The notes: a model not told the origin generated them from the sequence alone. Numbered from the stretch's first letter, positions 25,628 to 34,888 are shown. The stretch is 64,000 bases of DNA from Arenimonas fontis (GCF_008386465.1 NZ_VUOD01000001.1:1-64000), one strand, 5' to 3'. A program made the numbers and translations.

Positions 25628-26856
25628 GCCGGCGGGTGGTGGTCACCGGCCGCGGGGTGATCAGTCCCCTCGGTCACGACTGGCCGAGCGTGCGGGCCTG
25701 GCTGAAATCCGGCCGCAACGCGGTCCGCCGCTTCGACGAGTGGGGCGAGTTCCGCGGACTGAATACCCGTCTGGGCGTTCCCTGCGCGGATTTCGAGCTG
25801 CCGGCGCACTACACCCGCAAGGCCACCCGCGCCATGGGGCGCGTCGCCTTGCTGGCGACCCTGGCCAGCGAGCGCGCCCTGGCCGACGCCGGCCTGCTGG
25901 GCGACCCGATCCTGGGCAGCGGCAAGGTCGGCATCTCCTACGGCTCCTCGGCCGGCACGCCGGCCTCAATGAGCGATTTCGGCCGTACCCTGGCCGAGAA
26001 GAACACCCAGTACATCAACGCCACCACCTACATCAGGATGATGGCGCACACGGCGCCGGTGAACATGGGCGTGTTCTTCGGCATCACCGGCCGCATCGTC
26101 ACCACCTGCAGCGCCTGCACCTCCGGCAGCCAGGGCATCGGCTATGCCTACGAAGCGATCCGCAGCGGCCGGCAACTGGCAATGCTGGCGGGCGGCTCGG
26201 AGGAACTCGACGTCACCTCGGCGACGGTGTTCGATACCCTGTTCGCCACCAGCACCCGCAACGACGAGCCGGACGCCACGCCGCGACCTTTCGATGCCGG
26301 TCGCGACGGCCTGGTGGTGGGCGAGGGCGCCTGCACCCTGGTGCTGGAGGAGCTGGAACACGCCCTGGCGCGCGGTGCCCGCATCCACGGCGAGATCGTC
26401 GGCTACGGCACCAACAGCGACGGCCGGCACGTGACCCAGCCCAATGCCGACACCATGGCGGTGGCCATGCGCCTGGCACTGGAGGATGCCGACCTGCCGC
26501 CGGAGGCGATCGGCTACGTCAGCGCCCACGGCACCGCCACCGACCATGGCGACGTCGCCGAAAGCGCCGCCACCGCCGCCGTGCTGGGCAACCGGATCCC
26601 GATCAGCGCGCTGAAGAGCTATACCGGCCACACCCTGGGCGCCTGCGGTTCGCTGGAAGCCTGGGTGGCCCTGGAGATGATGCGCGAGGGCTGGATGCAT
26701 CCTACCCTCAACCTGCGCGAACCGGACCCGCGCTGCGCCGAGCTGGACTACATCGCCGGCGAGGGCAGGGCGATGGACATCGAATACGCCATGAGCAACA
26801 ACTTCGCCTTCGGCGGTATCAACACTTCGCTGATCCTCCGCCGCTGGCCGCAATGA
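25624..26856 (+). CDS. apeR: Beta-ketoacyl-ACP synthase (initiating KS, ApeR-like)
   Basis: 410 residues, GTG start. FabF-like: VVTGRGVISPLG at the start, Cys165 in CSACTSGSQGIG, His302 in SAHGTATDHGD, His336 in SYTGHTLGACG. In APE systems ApeR is a second, separate KS thought to act on the starter or early condensations. It closes the canonical apeC-apeR order. The stop overlaps an ATG at 26853, but the next gene probably starts at 26880. Confidence 0.88.
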   Translation: MSRRVVVTGRGVISPLGHDWPSVRAWLKSGRNAVRRFDEWGEFRGLNTRLGVPCADFELPAHYTRKATRAMGRVALLATLASERALADAGLLGDPILGSGKVGISYGSSAGTPASMSDFGRTLAEKNTQYINATTYIRMMAHTAPVNMGVFFGITGRIVTTCSACTSGSQGIGYAYEAIRSGRQLAMLAGGSEELDVTSATVFDTLFATSTRNDEPDATPRPFDAGRDGLVVGEGACTLVLEELEHALARGARIHGEIVGYGTNSDGRHVTQPNADTMAVAMRLALEDADLPPEAIGYVSAHGTATDHGDVAESAATAAVLGNRIPISALKSYTGHTLGACGSLEAWVALEMMREGWMHPTLNLREPDPRCAELDYIAGEGRAMDIEYAMSNNFAFGGINTSLILRRWPQ

Positions 26857-26879
26857 CGAACCCGGCAATGGAGACAAGC

Positions 26880-27290
26880 ATGAAGCGATTCCTCGTCCCG
26901 ACCTTCCTCGTCCTGGCCCTGGCCGCGACGCCTGCCGCGGCGCGGGTAGACAGGCTGGAGCCGCCGCAGCAGATAACGGTCGTCGGCCCAGGCGGCAGCA
27001 CGCCCCGCCTGGAAGACGTTCGGGAAGCGGTCATTACCGCGGGCATTCCGCGCGGCTGGCACCTGGTCGAGGACCAGCCGGGGCGGGCAGTACTGCGCAA
27101 CGTCATCCGCGGCAAGCACACCGTGGTGGTGGCGGTGGTCTATGACCAGTCCAGCTTCCGCATCGAGTACGTCTCCAGCGAGAACCTCAACTACCGCGAG
27201 AAGCGCGGCAAGGCCTACATCCACCCGAAGTACTTCCAGTGGACCAACAACCTGGCCCAGGACATCCGCCTGGCCGTGGCCTCGCCCTGA
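26880..27290 (+). CDS. Small secreted protein of unknown function at the end of the APE operon
   Basis: 136 residues. A signal peptide (MKRFLVPTFLVLALAATPA) precedes a compact domain with LEDVREAVITAGIPRGWHLV, TVVVAVVYDQSSFRIEYVSS and YFQWTNNLAQDIRLAVA. I do not recognise a family. It has no lipobox or other membrane helix, so it should be periplasmic. The ATG at 26880 has GGAG six bases upstream and starts the signal peptide; starts at 26853 and 26868 are possible. Its place between the last KS and the phosphopantetheinyl transferase suggests a part in polyene handling in the envelope. Confidence 0.65.
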   Translation: MKRFLVPTFLVLALAATPAAARVDRLEPPQQITVVGPGGSTPRLEDVREAVITAGIPRGWHLVEDQPGRAVLRNVIRGKHTVVVAVVYDQSSFRIEYVSSENLNYREKRGKAYIHPKYFQWTNNLAQDIRLAVASP

Positions 27291-27305
27291 ATCCCGGCCG
27301 CGGAG

Positions 27306-27977
27306 ATGCTGCGCTGCCTGCTGCGCGTCGCTGAGGCCATCCCGCCGTCGGGAACGGCGGCGGATTGGTTGAGCGAGGCCGAGCGGGCGCGGCTGGCGGC
27401 GATGCGGGCGCCACGCCGGCGCGACCAGTACCTGGCCGGGCATTGGCTGGCCCGCTCGCTGGCGGCAAGGGGATTCGGTGGCCATGCAGGTGACTGGCAC
27501 TGGCAGCACCCGGAAGGGGAGCCGCCACGGCTCACCCGCAGCGGTTGGCGCGAACCGCTGCGGGTATCGATCAGCCACAGCGGCGAGCGCATCGCCGTCG
27601 CGGTGGCGAACGGGCCGGTCGGCCTGGATCTCGAATACCCGCAACGGCCGCGCGACCTCGACGGTCTGGCCGCCTTCGTCTTCACCCGCGGGGAGCGCGA
27701 GCGCCTGGCCGCGCAGCCGGCGCCGGAGAGGGCCCGCGCCTTCTACCGCTACTGGGCCCTCAAGGAGGCGGAAGGGAAGCGGTGCGGCAAGGGGCTGCTG
27801 CCGGGAAGGGCGCGTCGCCTCCAGTGTGAACCGGCAGCGGCGGAGCAGGCGGAAGCGCTGACTTGGCAACTGCCCGACGGCGGCATGCTGGCCATCGCCG
27901 CCTGGCCGGGCATCGTCGCCGTCATCGGCGAGCAGGACTGGGGCGCGCCGACAGGCTGGCGCCTGGTGGAAGTCTAG
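27306..27977 (+). CDS. 4'-phosphopantetheinyl transferase, Sfp/AcpT type
   Basis: 223 residues with the Sfp motifs VGLDLEYPQR (metal-binding acidic pair) and YRYWALKEAEGKRCGKG (the WxxKEA motif). It transfers phosphopantetheine from CoA to carrier-protein serines, here most likely the two ACPs of the operon. It starts 15 bases after the small secreted gene, and its stop overlaps the convergent cueR stop by four bases, marking the end of the pigment operon. Confidence 0.9.
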   Translation: MLRCLLRVAEAIPPSGTAADWLSEAERARLAAMRAPRRRDQYLAGHWLARSLAARGFGGHAGDWHWQHPEGEPPRLTRSGWREPLRVSISHSGERIAVAVANGPVGLDLEYPQRPRDLDGLAAFVFTRGERERLAAQPAPERARAFYRYWALKEAEGKRCGKGLLPGRARRLQCEPAAAEQAEALTWQLPDGGMLAIAAWPGIVAVIGEQDWGAPTGWRLVEV

Positions 27978-28423
27978 ACAGGGCTGCCGGCCAGGTCGTC
28001 GAGGATCGGGCAGTCGGGCCGGTCATCGCCCTGGCAGCCACGTGCCAGGTGCTGCAGGGTGCGCTGCATGGCCTGCATCTGCCGGATCCGCTCGCCCAGT
28101 TCCGCGACGTGTTCCAGCGCCAGGCGCTTGACCTCGGCGCTGCTGCGCTGCGGGTCGCTCCACAGCCCCAGCAGGGTCTCGATCCGCTTCATCGAAAAGC
28201 CCAGGTCGCGGGCCCGGCGGATGAAGCGCAGGCGGTGCACGTCGGCTGCGCTGTAGAGCCGGTAGTTGGCGAAGCTGCGCGCGGCCGGCGGGATCAGGCC
28301 GATGCCCTCGTAGTGGCGGATCATCTTGGCCGACACCCCGCTCAGGGCCGAGGCCTCGCCGATGTTGTGCAGGCCCTGCCGGCGGGCGTCCGCCAGTTCC
28401 GGTCGCGGTGTCCTGATCGCCAT
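27974..28423 (-). CDS. cueR: CueR-type copper-responsive MerR regulator
   Basis: 149 residues. The N-terminal MerR helix-turn-helix (NIGEASALSGVSAKMIRHYE, IGLIPPAARS, NYRLYSAADVHRLRFI) is followed by a dimerisation helix. The metal loop CQGDDRPDC has the two cysteines separated by seven residues as in CueR, which binds Cu(I). It lies just downstream of copA on the same strand (14-base gap). A CueR-type box is found at the copA promoter, so this protein probably activates copA. Confidence 0.9.
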   Translation of the reverse strand: MAIRTPRPELADARRQGLHNIGEASALSGVSAKMIRHYEGIGLIPPAARSFANYRLYSAADVHRLRFIRRARDLGFSMKRIETLLGLWSDPQRSSAEVKRLALEHVAELGERIRQMQAMQRTLQHLARGCQGDDRPDCPILDDLAGSPV

Positions 28424-28437
28424 GCTCGTCCCTCATG

Positions 28438-30696
28438 TCAGTGCCGGGCCCGCGGCTGCCAGCGACGCAGCAGCAGGGTGTTGGCCACCACGCTGACGCT
28501 GGACAGGGCCATGGCGGCGCCGGCCATCACCGGGTTCAGCAGGCCAGCCGCCGCCAGCGGGATGCCGACCACGTTGTAGATGAAAGCCCAGAACAGGTTC
28601 TGGTGGATCTTGCGGCTGGTACGGCGCGAGATGTCGATCGCATCGGCGACCAGGCGCGGATCGTTGCGCATCAGGGTGACGCCGGCCGCGTGCATGGCCA
28701 CGTCGGTGCCGCCGCCCATGGCGAAACCGACGTCGGCGGCGGCCAGGGCCGGGGCATCGTTGACGCCGTCGCCGACCATGCCGACCCGGCCATCGGCCGC
28801 CAGGGCCCGGATATGCTCGGCCTTGTCATCCGGCAGTACCTCGGCGCGAACGTCCTCCGCGGCGATGCCGACCGCCGCCGCGACAGCGCGGGCGGCGCCG
28901 GCGTTGTCGCCCGAAAGCATTACCGGGCGGATGCCTTGGGCACGCAGGTTGGCCACCGCCTCCCCGGCTTCCGGCCTGGGCGGGTCGCCGAAGGCCAGCA
29001 GGCCGTGCAGGCGCAGGCCGTCGCCGCCATCCACGGCCAGCCAGGACACCGAGCGGCCCCGGCCGGCCTCCTGCTCGCCCCTTGTCGCCAGCGAGCCCAG
29101 CGACACACCGAGCTCACGCATCAGGCGCCCGCTGCCCAGTACCAGCCGCCGGCCGTCCAGCCGGCCCTCGACGCCACGGCCCCGCAGCGCCGAGACGGCC
29201 CTGGCCGCCGACGGTAGCGGGCCTTCTTCGCGGACGGCCTCGAGCACTGCCTTCGCCAAGGGGTGCTCACTGCCCTGCTGCAGGGCAGCGGCCAGGTGCA
29301 GCATCTCCCGTTCATCCTTGCCCTCGGCAGCGGCCACCGCCAGCAGCCGCGGCCTGCCCGTGGTCAGGGTCCCGGTCTTGTCGAAGGCCACGATGCGCAG
29401 GTGGCGGGTGGTTTCCAGAGCCTCGACATCCTTGATCAGGATGCCGGCACGGGCCGCCACGCCGGTGCCGGCCATGATCGCGGTCGGCGTGGCCAAGCCA
29501 AGGGCGCAGGGGCAGGCAATCACCAGCACCGCCACGGCATCGAGCGTAGCCCGGGTCCAGTCGCCGGTGGCCAAACCCCAGCCGAGCAGGGTCGCCAGGG
29601 CGATGAGCACCACCACCGGCACGAACACCGCGCTCACCCGGTCCACGATGCGCTGGATCGGCGCCTTCTTCGCCTGCGCGTCCTCGACCAGGCGGATGAT
29701 GCGCGCCAGGGCCGATTCGGCGCCGACCGTGGTGGCGCGCACCAGCAAGCGTCCCTCGGCGTTGACGGCGCCGCCGGTGACGCGTTCGCCGGGTTCCTTG
29801 GGCACCGGCAGTGATTCACCGCTGATCAGCGACTCGTCGTTGTGGCTGCGGCCCTCGATGATCTCGCCGTCGACCGGTACCCGTTCGCCGGGCAGGACCA
29901 CGACCAGATCGCCAGGCTGGACCCGGTCCACTGGCACCTCGACCTCTTCGCCGCCGTTGCGGCGCAGCCTTGCGATGGCGGGACGCAGGGCCTGCAGGGC
30001 CCGGATCGCCTCAGTGGTCTGGTGCTTGGCCCTGGCCTCGAGCCACTTGCCCATCAGGATGAGCGTGATGATCACCGCCGATGCCTCGAAATACAGCGGC
30101 GGCTCACCCTGGTGGGAGCGACTGAACAGCAGGTGGTAGAGGCTCAGGCCGTAGCCCGCACTGGTACCCAGCGCGACCAGCAGGTCCATGTTGCCGGTGC
30201 CCGCCCTGAGCGCGCGCCAGCCGGCGCGGTAGAAGCGGGCCCCCAGCCAGAACTGCACCGGCGTGGCCAAGGCCAGCTGCCACATGCCCGGCAGCGCCCA
30301 GTGGGCGTCGAAGGCCATGCCGATCATCGGCAGGGCCAAGGGCAGGGACAGCAGGGCAGCGATGATCAGGTGCCGGCGTTCGCGCGCGGCGGTGCGGACG
30401 GGCGCCGGTGCTGCACCGGGGCCGCCTGCGGGGCCTTCTGCGGCATCGGCGGGAACCGCGGCCGCCACCTCGTAGCCGGCCTTCCGGACCGCCTCGGCCA
30501 GGGCTGCGGCGGAGGCACTGCCGTCGGTTTCGACCGTCGCCGTTTCGGCGGCCAGGTTCACGCTCGCCGAAAGCACGCCCGGCACGGCGGTCAGGGCCCG
30601 CTCGACCCGGCCGGCGCAGGACGCGCAGGTCATGCCGGTTATGCCGAAACGGAAGGGCTGGGCGAGGGCGGCGGGCGGAGAGGACGGTGTGTGCAT
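28438..30696 (-). CDS. copA: Cu(I)-translocating P1B-type ATPase
   Basis: 752 residues. One N-terminal heavy-metal domain (GMTCASCAG, Cys24/Cys27), then membrane helices, the actuator motif [13 protein letters not shown], the transmembrane copper site [11 protein letters not shown] (Cys395/Cys397), phosphorylation site [10 protein letters not shown] (Asp439), and [20 protein letters not shown]. It exports Cu(I) from the cytoplasm. The ATG at 30696 has GGAG seven bases upstream; earlier in-frame starts (30720, 30789) lie in the promoter region. E. coli CopA has two metal domains; one is common elsewhere. Confidence 0.93.
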   Translation of the reverse strand: MHTPSSPPAALAQPFRFGITGMTCASCAGRVERALTAVPGVLSASVNLAAETATVETDGSASAAALAEAVRKAGYEVAAAVPADAAEGPAGGPGAAPAPVRTAARERRHLIIAALLSLPLALPMIGMAFDAHWALPGMWQLALATPVQFWLGARFYRAGWRALRAGTGNMDLLVALGTSAGYGLSLYHLLFSRSHQGEPPLYFEASAVIITLILMGKWLEARAKHQTTEAIRALQALRPAIARLRRNGGEEVEVPVDRVQPGDLVVVLPGERVPVDGEIIEGRSHNDESLISGESLPVPKEPGERVTGGAVNAEGRLLVRATTVGAESALARIIRLVEDAQAKKAPIQRIVDRVSAVFVPVVVLIALATLLGWGLATGDWTRATLDAVAVLVIACPCALGLATPTAIMAGTGVAARAGILIKDVEALETTRHLRIVAFDKTGTLTTGRPRLLAVAAAEGKDEREMLHLAAALQQGSEHPLAKAVLEAVREEGPLPSAARAVSALRGRGVEGRLDGRRLVLGSGRLMRELGVSLGSLATRGEQEAGRGRSVSWLAVDGGDGLRLHGLLAFGDPPRPEAGEAVANLRAQGIRPVMLSGDNAGAARAVAAAVGIAAEDVRAEVLPDDKAEHIRALAADGRVGMVGDGVNDAPALAAADVGFAMGGGTDVAMHAAGVTLMRNDPRLVADAIDISRRTSRKIHQNLFWAFIYNVVGIPLAAAGLLNPVMAGAAMALSSVSVVANTLLLRRWQPRARH

Positions 30697-30733
30697 GAGA
30701 AGACTCCGGATGCGGTGCATGTCACCGCCACCG

Positions 30734-30764
30734 AGGATTCGGCTTCCCACGATGTCAAGGTCAA
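30734..30764 (-). promoter_or_regulatory. CueR-type promoter of copA with a 19-bp spacer
   Basis: On the minus strand TTGACC (30764-30759) and AATCCT (30739-30734) are separated by 19 bases, the long spacing typical of MerR-family promoters. The spacer holds an imperfect dyad ACCTTGAC...GTGGGAAGC, like CueR boxes. It lies about 40 bases before the copA start. Confidence 0.6.
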
Positions 30765-30816
30765 GCGAGGGGCGCCGGCCGGCCTGCAACGGCCCGTTGC
30801 AGGCCGGGTTTCCCGC

Positions 30817-31320
30817 TCAGTTCCCCCATCCCGCGCCGTGCCGGGCCCACTCGCTGGCGCTGCCGTCCTCGCCGATCAGCTCGACGCTGTAGGGCTGGAC
30901 GTAGCCGTCGGGCCGCTCCATGCCCGGCGAACCGGCCGGCATGCCCGGCACCGTCAGCCCACGCGCGGCGGGCCGCTCGGCCAGCAGGCGGCGCACATCC
31001 TCGGCGGGCACGTGGCCCTCGATGAAATAGCCCTCGACCTCGGCGGTGTGACAGGAGCCCTTGCCGGCCGGCACACCGACCCGCTGCTTCACCGGCCCCA
31101 AGTCGGCCGCCTCGATCACGCTGATCTCGAAACCGTGTTCGCGCATGTGCTCGATCCACAGGCTGCAGCAGCCGCACCAGGGAGTCTTGTGCACGGTGAC
31201 CAGCGGCCGATCCAGCGGATGCTCGACCGGGCTGCGGTCCTGGCCGGCGGCCAGGCCGGGCAGGGCCAGCACGACGAGTGATACGACCTTAAGAATGTTC
31301 GACAAAACCATGTTTTTCAT
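30817..31320 (-). CDS. DUF411 family periplasmic metal-binding protein
   Basis: 167 residues with a signal peptide (LKVVSLVVLALPGLAAG) and the DUF411 core: VTVHKTPWCGCCSLWIEHM with a CxCC metal site, GKGSCHTAEVEGYFIEGHVP, and a GLTVPGMPAGSPGME Met-rich loop. The family is found with copper-resistance genes and is believed to bind copper in the periplasm. It lies ten bases after the multicopper oxidase and ends 120 bases before copA, which has its own promoter. Confidence 0.85.
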   Translation of the reverse strand: MKNMVLSNILKVVSLVVLALPGLAAGQDRSPVEHPLDRPLVTVHKTPWCGCCSLWIEHMREHGFEISVIEAADLGPVKQRVGVPAGKGSCHTAEVEGYFIEGHVPAEDVRRLLAERPAARGLTVPGMPAGSPGMERPDGYVQPYSVELIGEDGSASEWARHGAGWGN

Positions 31321-31330
31321 TTGATTTTCC

Positions 31331-32629
31331 TCATGAACCAGAACGACGGACCGGGGTGCCGAAACCCGGATCCGAACTGACCCGCCTGGCCACGGTACCC
31401 GGCGGATTGGGGTACCAGCCCGGATCGCGGAAGTCGCCCGGCGCGATGTCGTCGCGGACCTTCACCACGGTGAACATGCCGCCCATCTCGATGTTTCCGA
31501 ACGGGCCCTTGCCAGCCATCATCGCCAGGGTGTTCTCCGGGCCCTTCATGTGGCCGCTGTCGGTGTGTTCCTGGTGCTCGGACATACCGTGCTGGCCCAT
31601 GGCCATGTAGCCCGGCAGCATCTTCCGGATCCTTTCCTCGACCCCGCGCTGGTCCACGCCCAGGGTATTGGGGATGTCGTGGCCCATCGGGCCCATGGTG
31701 TGGTGCGACATGTGGCAGTGGAAGGCCCAGTCGCCCGGCACCGCCACGAACTCGATGTCGCGCATCTGGCCGACACCCACGATCTCGGTGACCTCGCGCC
31801 GCCACTGCGCCTTCGGCCAGCGGCCGCCGTCGCCACCGGTCACCTCGAATTGGACGCCGTGCAGATGGATGGGGTGGTTCCACATGCTCAGGTTGCCGAC
31901 CCGGATGCGCACGCGTTCGCCGCTGCGGGCCACGATCGGCTCGATGGCGGGAAAAACCTTGGAATTGAAGGTCCACAGGTCGAAGTCCTGCATCACCGCC
32001 GGGTCGGGCCGGCGCGTACCTGGGTGCAAGGCGAAGTTGTGCAGCAGCAGTGCGTAGTCACGGTCCACATGGTCGCCACCGCGCGGATGGATGACGAACA
32101 GGCCCATCATGCCCATGGCCATCTGCACCATCTCGTCGGCGTGCGGGTGGTACATGTGGCTGCCGTGCTGGCGCAGCGTGAACTCATAGGCGTAGGTCTC
32201 GCCGGGCTGGATCTTCGGCTGTGACAGGCCGCCGACGCCGTCCATGCCGCTGGGCAGGATCAGGCCGTGCCAATGGATGGTGGTCGGCTCCCGCAGGTGG
32301 TTGCTGACGTAGATGCGTACCCGGTCGCCCTCGGTCGCCTCGATGGTGGGACCGGGCGTACTGCCGTTGTAGCCCCAGCAGATCGCCTTCGAGCCGGGGG
32401 CGAACTCATGCTCGATTTCCTCGGCGACCAGATGGAACTCCTTGACGCCCCCGTTCATGCGGTGGGGCAGGGACCAGCCGTTGAGCGTGCGCACGCGCCC
32501 GGCCGGCGTGCGCCGCACCGGCGGCGCCTCCTCTGGCTTGGCTGGCGCTGCCTGGGCCCCGGCCACGGCCGGCGTGACGGCCAGGCTGGCGCCGGCGGCA
32601 AGCAGCAGATCGCGTCGGGTCAGGCTCAT
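31331..32629 (-). CDS. Tat-exported multicopper oxidase (copper resistance)
   Basis: 432 residues. A Tat signal (TRRDLLLAAGASLAV) is followed by cupredoxin domains with copper ligands in TIHWHGLILP, SHMYHPHADEM, WNHPIHLHGVQF and WAFHCHMSHHTMGPMG, which supply the type 1, 2 and 3 sites. The region after the last site is Met/His-rich (GYMAMGQHGMSEHQEH). It probably oxidises Cu(I) in the periplasm, as CueO/CopA proteins do. At 432 residues it is shorter than three-domain CopA (~600). It overlaps the outer-membrane factor gene by four bases. Confidence 0.88.
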   Translation of the reverse strand: MSLTRRDLLLAAGASLAVTPAVAGAQAAPAKPEEAPPVRRTPAGRVRTLNGWSLPHRMNGGVKEFHLVAEEIEHEFAPGSKAICWGYNGSTPGPTIEATEGDRVRIYVSNHLREPTTIHWHGLILPSGMDGVGGLSQPKIQPGETYAYEFTLRQHGSHMYHPHADEMVQMAMGMMGLFVIHPRGGDHVDRDYALLLHNFALHPGTRRPDPAVMQDFDLWTFNSKVFPAIEPIVARSGERVRIRVGNLSMWNHPIHLHGVQFEVTGGDGGRWPKAQWRREVTEIVGVGQMRDIEFVAVPGDWAFHCHMSHHTMGPMGHDIPNTLGVDQRGVEERIRKMLPGYMAMGQHGMSEHQEHTDSGHMKGPENTLAMMAGKGPFGNIEMGGMFTVVKVRDDIAPGDFRDPGWYPNPPGTVARRVSSDPGFGTPVRRSGS

Positions 32630-34209
32630 GGCTGATCTCCCTGGTGGTGGTGATGATTGTGCTGGTCTTTGTCCTCAGCCTCACCGGCGGCCTTGACGGC
32701 CGCCGATCCCTGGTGGTGGTGATGCTTGTGCTGGTCTTCGTCCTGCTCCGGCCCGGCTTCTTCCGTGCCGGCTTCGGCGGCTGTTTCGGGCATTCCGTGG
32801 CCCTGGTGTCCGCCCGTCTGCGGACCGAGGATCTGCTCCAGCGTCGGCGCCGTTTCGCCCGGCGCATCGGCGCTTGGCAGCCTCTGGCCGACGACGCGGC
32901 TGAGCTCGACCCGCGCCAGCCAGTAGTCGCGCAGGGCCTCGATATAACCCTGGTAGGCGTCGTACTCGGCCAGCTTGGCCTGCACGAGTTCGAACACGCC
33001 GATCAGCATGAAGTTCTGCCGTTCCTGCTGGCGAGCGACGATGTCCTCACGCTGCGGCACCAGCGCATCACGGTGCAGGGCCACCACATCGCGCAGCTCG
33101 GCCACGGCCTGGGCCCGGGCACGCACCCCCTCGACCACCGCCAGCTCGGCCATGGCCAACCTGGCCCGGGCCTCGTCCAGCAGGGCCTGGGCGCGAGCGC
33201 GTTCGGCCTGCCCCTGGTTGAACAGCGGCAGTTCGACCGCCAGTCCCGGCCCTTGCTTGCGGCTGCCGTCCGGTTCCCGTTCGCGCGAGAACTCGAACTC
33301 GGCGCCCCGCAGCCACCACAGTCCGCGGGTGATACCAGCCGCTTTCAGCCGGGTGTCGGCGCGCAGGCGCGCGGCCTGGAGCTGCAGGTTGTCGCGGCGG
33401 GCCAGGCGCACCAGCGCGTCCACGTCGTCTTCCGCGCTCACCGGCAGGCGCAAGCCCTCGGCGGCAGCCCACCGGGCATCGGCGCCATTCAGGCCGAGCA
33501 GGGTATTGAGGGCCAGCCGCTCGCGCACCGCCTCGGCCCGGGCCCGGGCGGCGGCAATACGTGCCTCGCTGGCGAAGGCCTGCTCCTGGCGTAGTTGCAG
33601 TTGGCTGATGTTGCCCGCGGCGTGAAAACGCCCGGCCAGCTCGGCGGACGCCTGCGCGCCTTCGGAGACCGCCTCGCGCATGCCGGCCACCTGTTCGGCG
33701 GCGGCAGCGCGATACCAGGCCGCCTCGATATCGAGCGCCAGGTCCAGCACGGCCTGGGCCAGGCGCAGGCGGGCACGTTCGTACTCGCCCTCGGCCAGGC
33801 GCACCTTCAAGGGCGCGGCGATGAGCTCGCCCAGCGGCAGCGACAGGCCGGCCAGGCGCACGGTACCGTCTCCGGGACTCAGCCGCTCGCGGCCGATCGA
33901 GAATGCCGGGTTGTCGACCTGGACCGCTTCCAGCACTTCAGCGCGCTCCAGACCGAGTTCGGCATAGGTGAGCTGCAACTGGGGGCTGCGCAGCAAGGCG
34001 ATCTGGACGGCACGCTCTAGCGTGAGCGGTTCGGCCAGCCAGGCAGGCACCGGGTCGGCCGCATCCGGAACGGGCAGGGCGGGACCGCCGCGCGCGTGCA
34101 GCAGCGGCCGGATCTCGTCATCCGGCGGTCGGGGCGGCAGCGAGGCGCAGCCGGCCAGGATGGTCAGCAGGGCCAGCGCCAGGCTGGCGCGGGCAGGGGA
34201 CAGGGACAT
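32626..34209 (-). CDS. CusC/CzcC-type outer-membrane factor lipoprotein with a histidine-rich tail
   Basis: 527 residues. A lipobox LAGC (LALALLTILAGCASLP) marks a lipoprotein. The body has the long alpha-helical repeats of TolC-like OEP proteins (SPQLQLTYAELGLERAEVLE, QAKLAEYDAYQGYIEALRDY). The last ~60 residues are acidic and carry two HKHHHHQG/HNHHHHQG clusters, likely metal ligands. The start at 34209 begins the lipoprotein signal with GGAG upstream. A matching RND pump and membrane-fusion protein are not present nearby, so it may work in another complex. Confidence 0.85.
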   Translation of the reverse strand: MSLSPARASLALALLTILAGCASLPPRPPDDEIRPLLHARGGPALPVPDAADPVPAWLAEPLTLERAVQIALLRSPQLQLTYAELGLERAEVLEAVQVDNPAFSIGRERLSPGDGTVRLAGLSLPLGELIAAPLKVRLAEGEYERARLRLAQAVLDLALDIEAAWYRAAAAEQVAGMREAVSEGAQASAELAGRFHAAGNISQLQLRQEQAFASEARIAAARARAEAVRERLALNTLLGLNGADARWAAAEGLRLPVSAEDDVDALVRLARRDNLQLQAARLRADTRLKAAGITRGLWWLRGAEFEFSREREPDGSRKQGPGLAVELPLFNQGQAERARAQALLDEARARLAMAELAVVEGVRARAQAVAELRDVVALHRDALVPQREDIVARQQERQNFMLIGVFELVQAKLAEYDAYQGYIEALRDYWLARVELSRVVGQRLPSADAPGETAPTLEQILGPQTGGHQGHGMPETAAEAGTEEAGPEQDEDQHKHHHHQGSAAVKAAGEAEDKDQHNHHHHQGDQP

Positions 34210-34295
34210 GATTGGACTCCATCGCGAACGCCCACGAGGGGCACGAACCGGTCGGCGGACCGGAACCACTGCGCGGCCTAGCCGCGCGGGCGGAC

Positions 34296-34715
34296 TCAGG
34301 CGATGGGTGGCCGCAGGGGCGTGGCGGCGATACCGGCCGGCGGGCTGGGCGAGGGATCGGGCGAGGGTGCGGCGGCCGGCACCGGCGGGACCAGCTTCGG
34401 CGGCAGCCGCTCGACGGCGGCCAGGTGGCCCAGGCAGGGGCAGTCGCAGCCAGGATGCTCGGGACTGCCGCAGCAATCGTCGCCGGCCGGCGGCTGGCTG
34501 GCCGGCTCCGGTTCTCCGTGGCAGGGCGGTAGCCCGGCGCCGGCGTCCGCAGTCACGCCGGCCATCGTGTCGGCCGTCGCAGCCTGATCGGTGGCAGCCT
34601 GATGGGTCGCAGCATGATCCACCGCTGCATGGCTCGCCATCGCCGCACCCGGAATCCCCCCGGCCACCAGGGCCAGGGAGAGCAGGGCGCGCAGCAGCAG
34701 TGACAGCCAGGGCAT
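34296..34715 (-). CDS. copL: CopL-family metal-binding regulatory protein
   Basis: 139 residues. An N-terminal hydrophobic signal (LLLRALLSLALVAGGIPGAA) is followed by a His-rich part (SHAAVDHAATHQAATDQ) and a Cys-rich part (GLPPCHGEPEP, DDCCGSPEHPGCDCPCLGH), ending in a Pro-rich tail. This matches CopL, the first gene of Xanthomonas/Stenotrophomonas copLAB operons, which is needed for copper-dependent expression. It heads the minus-strand copper operon here. Confidence 0.8.
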   Translation of the reverse strand: MPWLSLLLRALLSLALVAGGIPGAAMASHAAVDHAATHQAATDQAATADTMAGVTADAGAGLPPCHGEPEPASQPPAGDDCCGSPEHPGCDCPCLGHLAAVERLPPKLVPPVPAAAPSPDPSPSPPAGIAATPLRPPIA

Positions 34716-34855
34716 GGGCGGAGTTTACTCCTTTCGGTCGGCGAGCCGCTCGAGACTGACGCGGGAGCCACCCCCTTGAGCGCGGGCCTGGTTTGGGTCG
34801 GACCGTCAGCACCGAACAAGTCGGGAATGATGGTCGTTCCGACGTTTCGTTTCAT
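34553..34855 (-). CDS. Possible leader ORF overlapping copL
   Basis: An ATG at 34855 with GGAG six bases upstream opens a ~100-codon frame (MKRNVGTTIIPDLFGADG at the start) that enters copL out of frame. Only its first ~45 codons lie before copL. The ribosome site is in the 3' arm of a strong hairpin (34860-34888). It has no recognisable family. It may be a regulatory leader peptide for the copper operon, or chance. Confidence 0.3.
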   Translation of the reverse strand: MKRNVGTTIIPDLFGADGPTQTRPALKGVAPASVSSGSPTERSKLRPCPGCHCCCAPCSPWPWWPGGFRVRRWRAMQRWIMLRPIRLPPIRLRRPTRWPA

Positions 34856-34859
34856 GGTT

Positions 34860-34888
34860 GTCTCCGTGGACAAGAGGCGCACGGAGAC
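34860..34888 (-). promoter_or_regulatory. RNA hairpin that would mask a ribosome-binding site upstream of copL
   Basis: On the minus strand GTCTCCGTG and CACGGAGAC form a perfect 9-bp stem with an 11-base loop. The 3' arm contains the GGAG that precedes the ATG at 34855. A second small hairpin (GGGAG/CTCCC at 34896-34909) lies just upstream. Confidence 0.5.
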
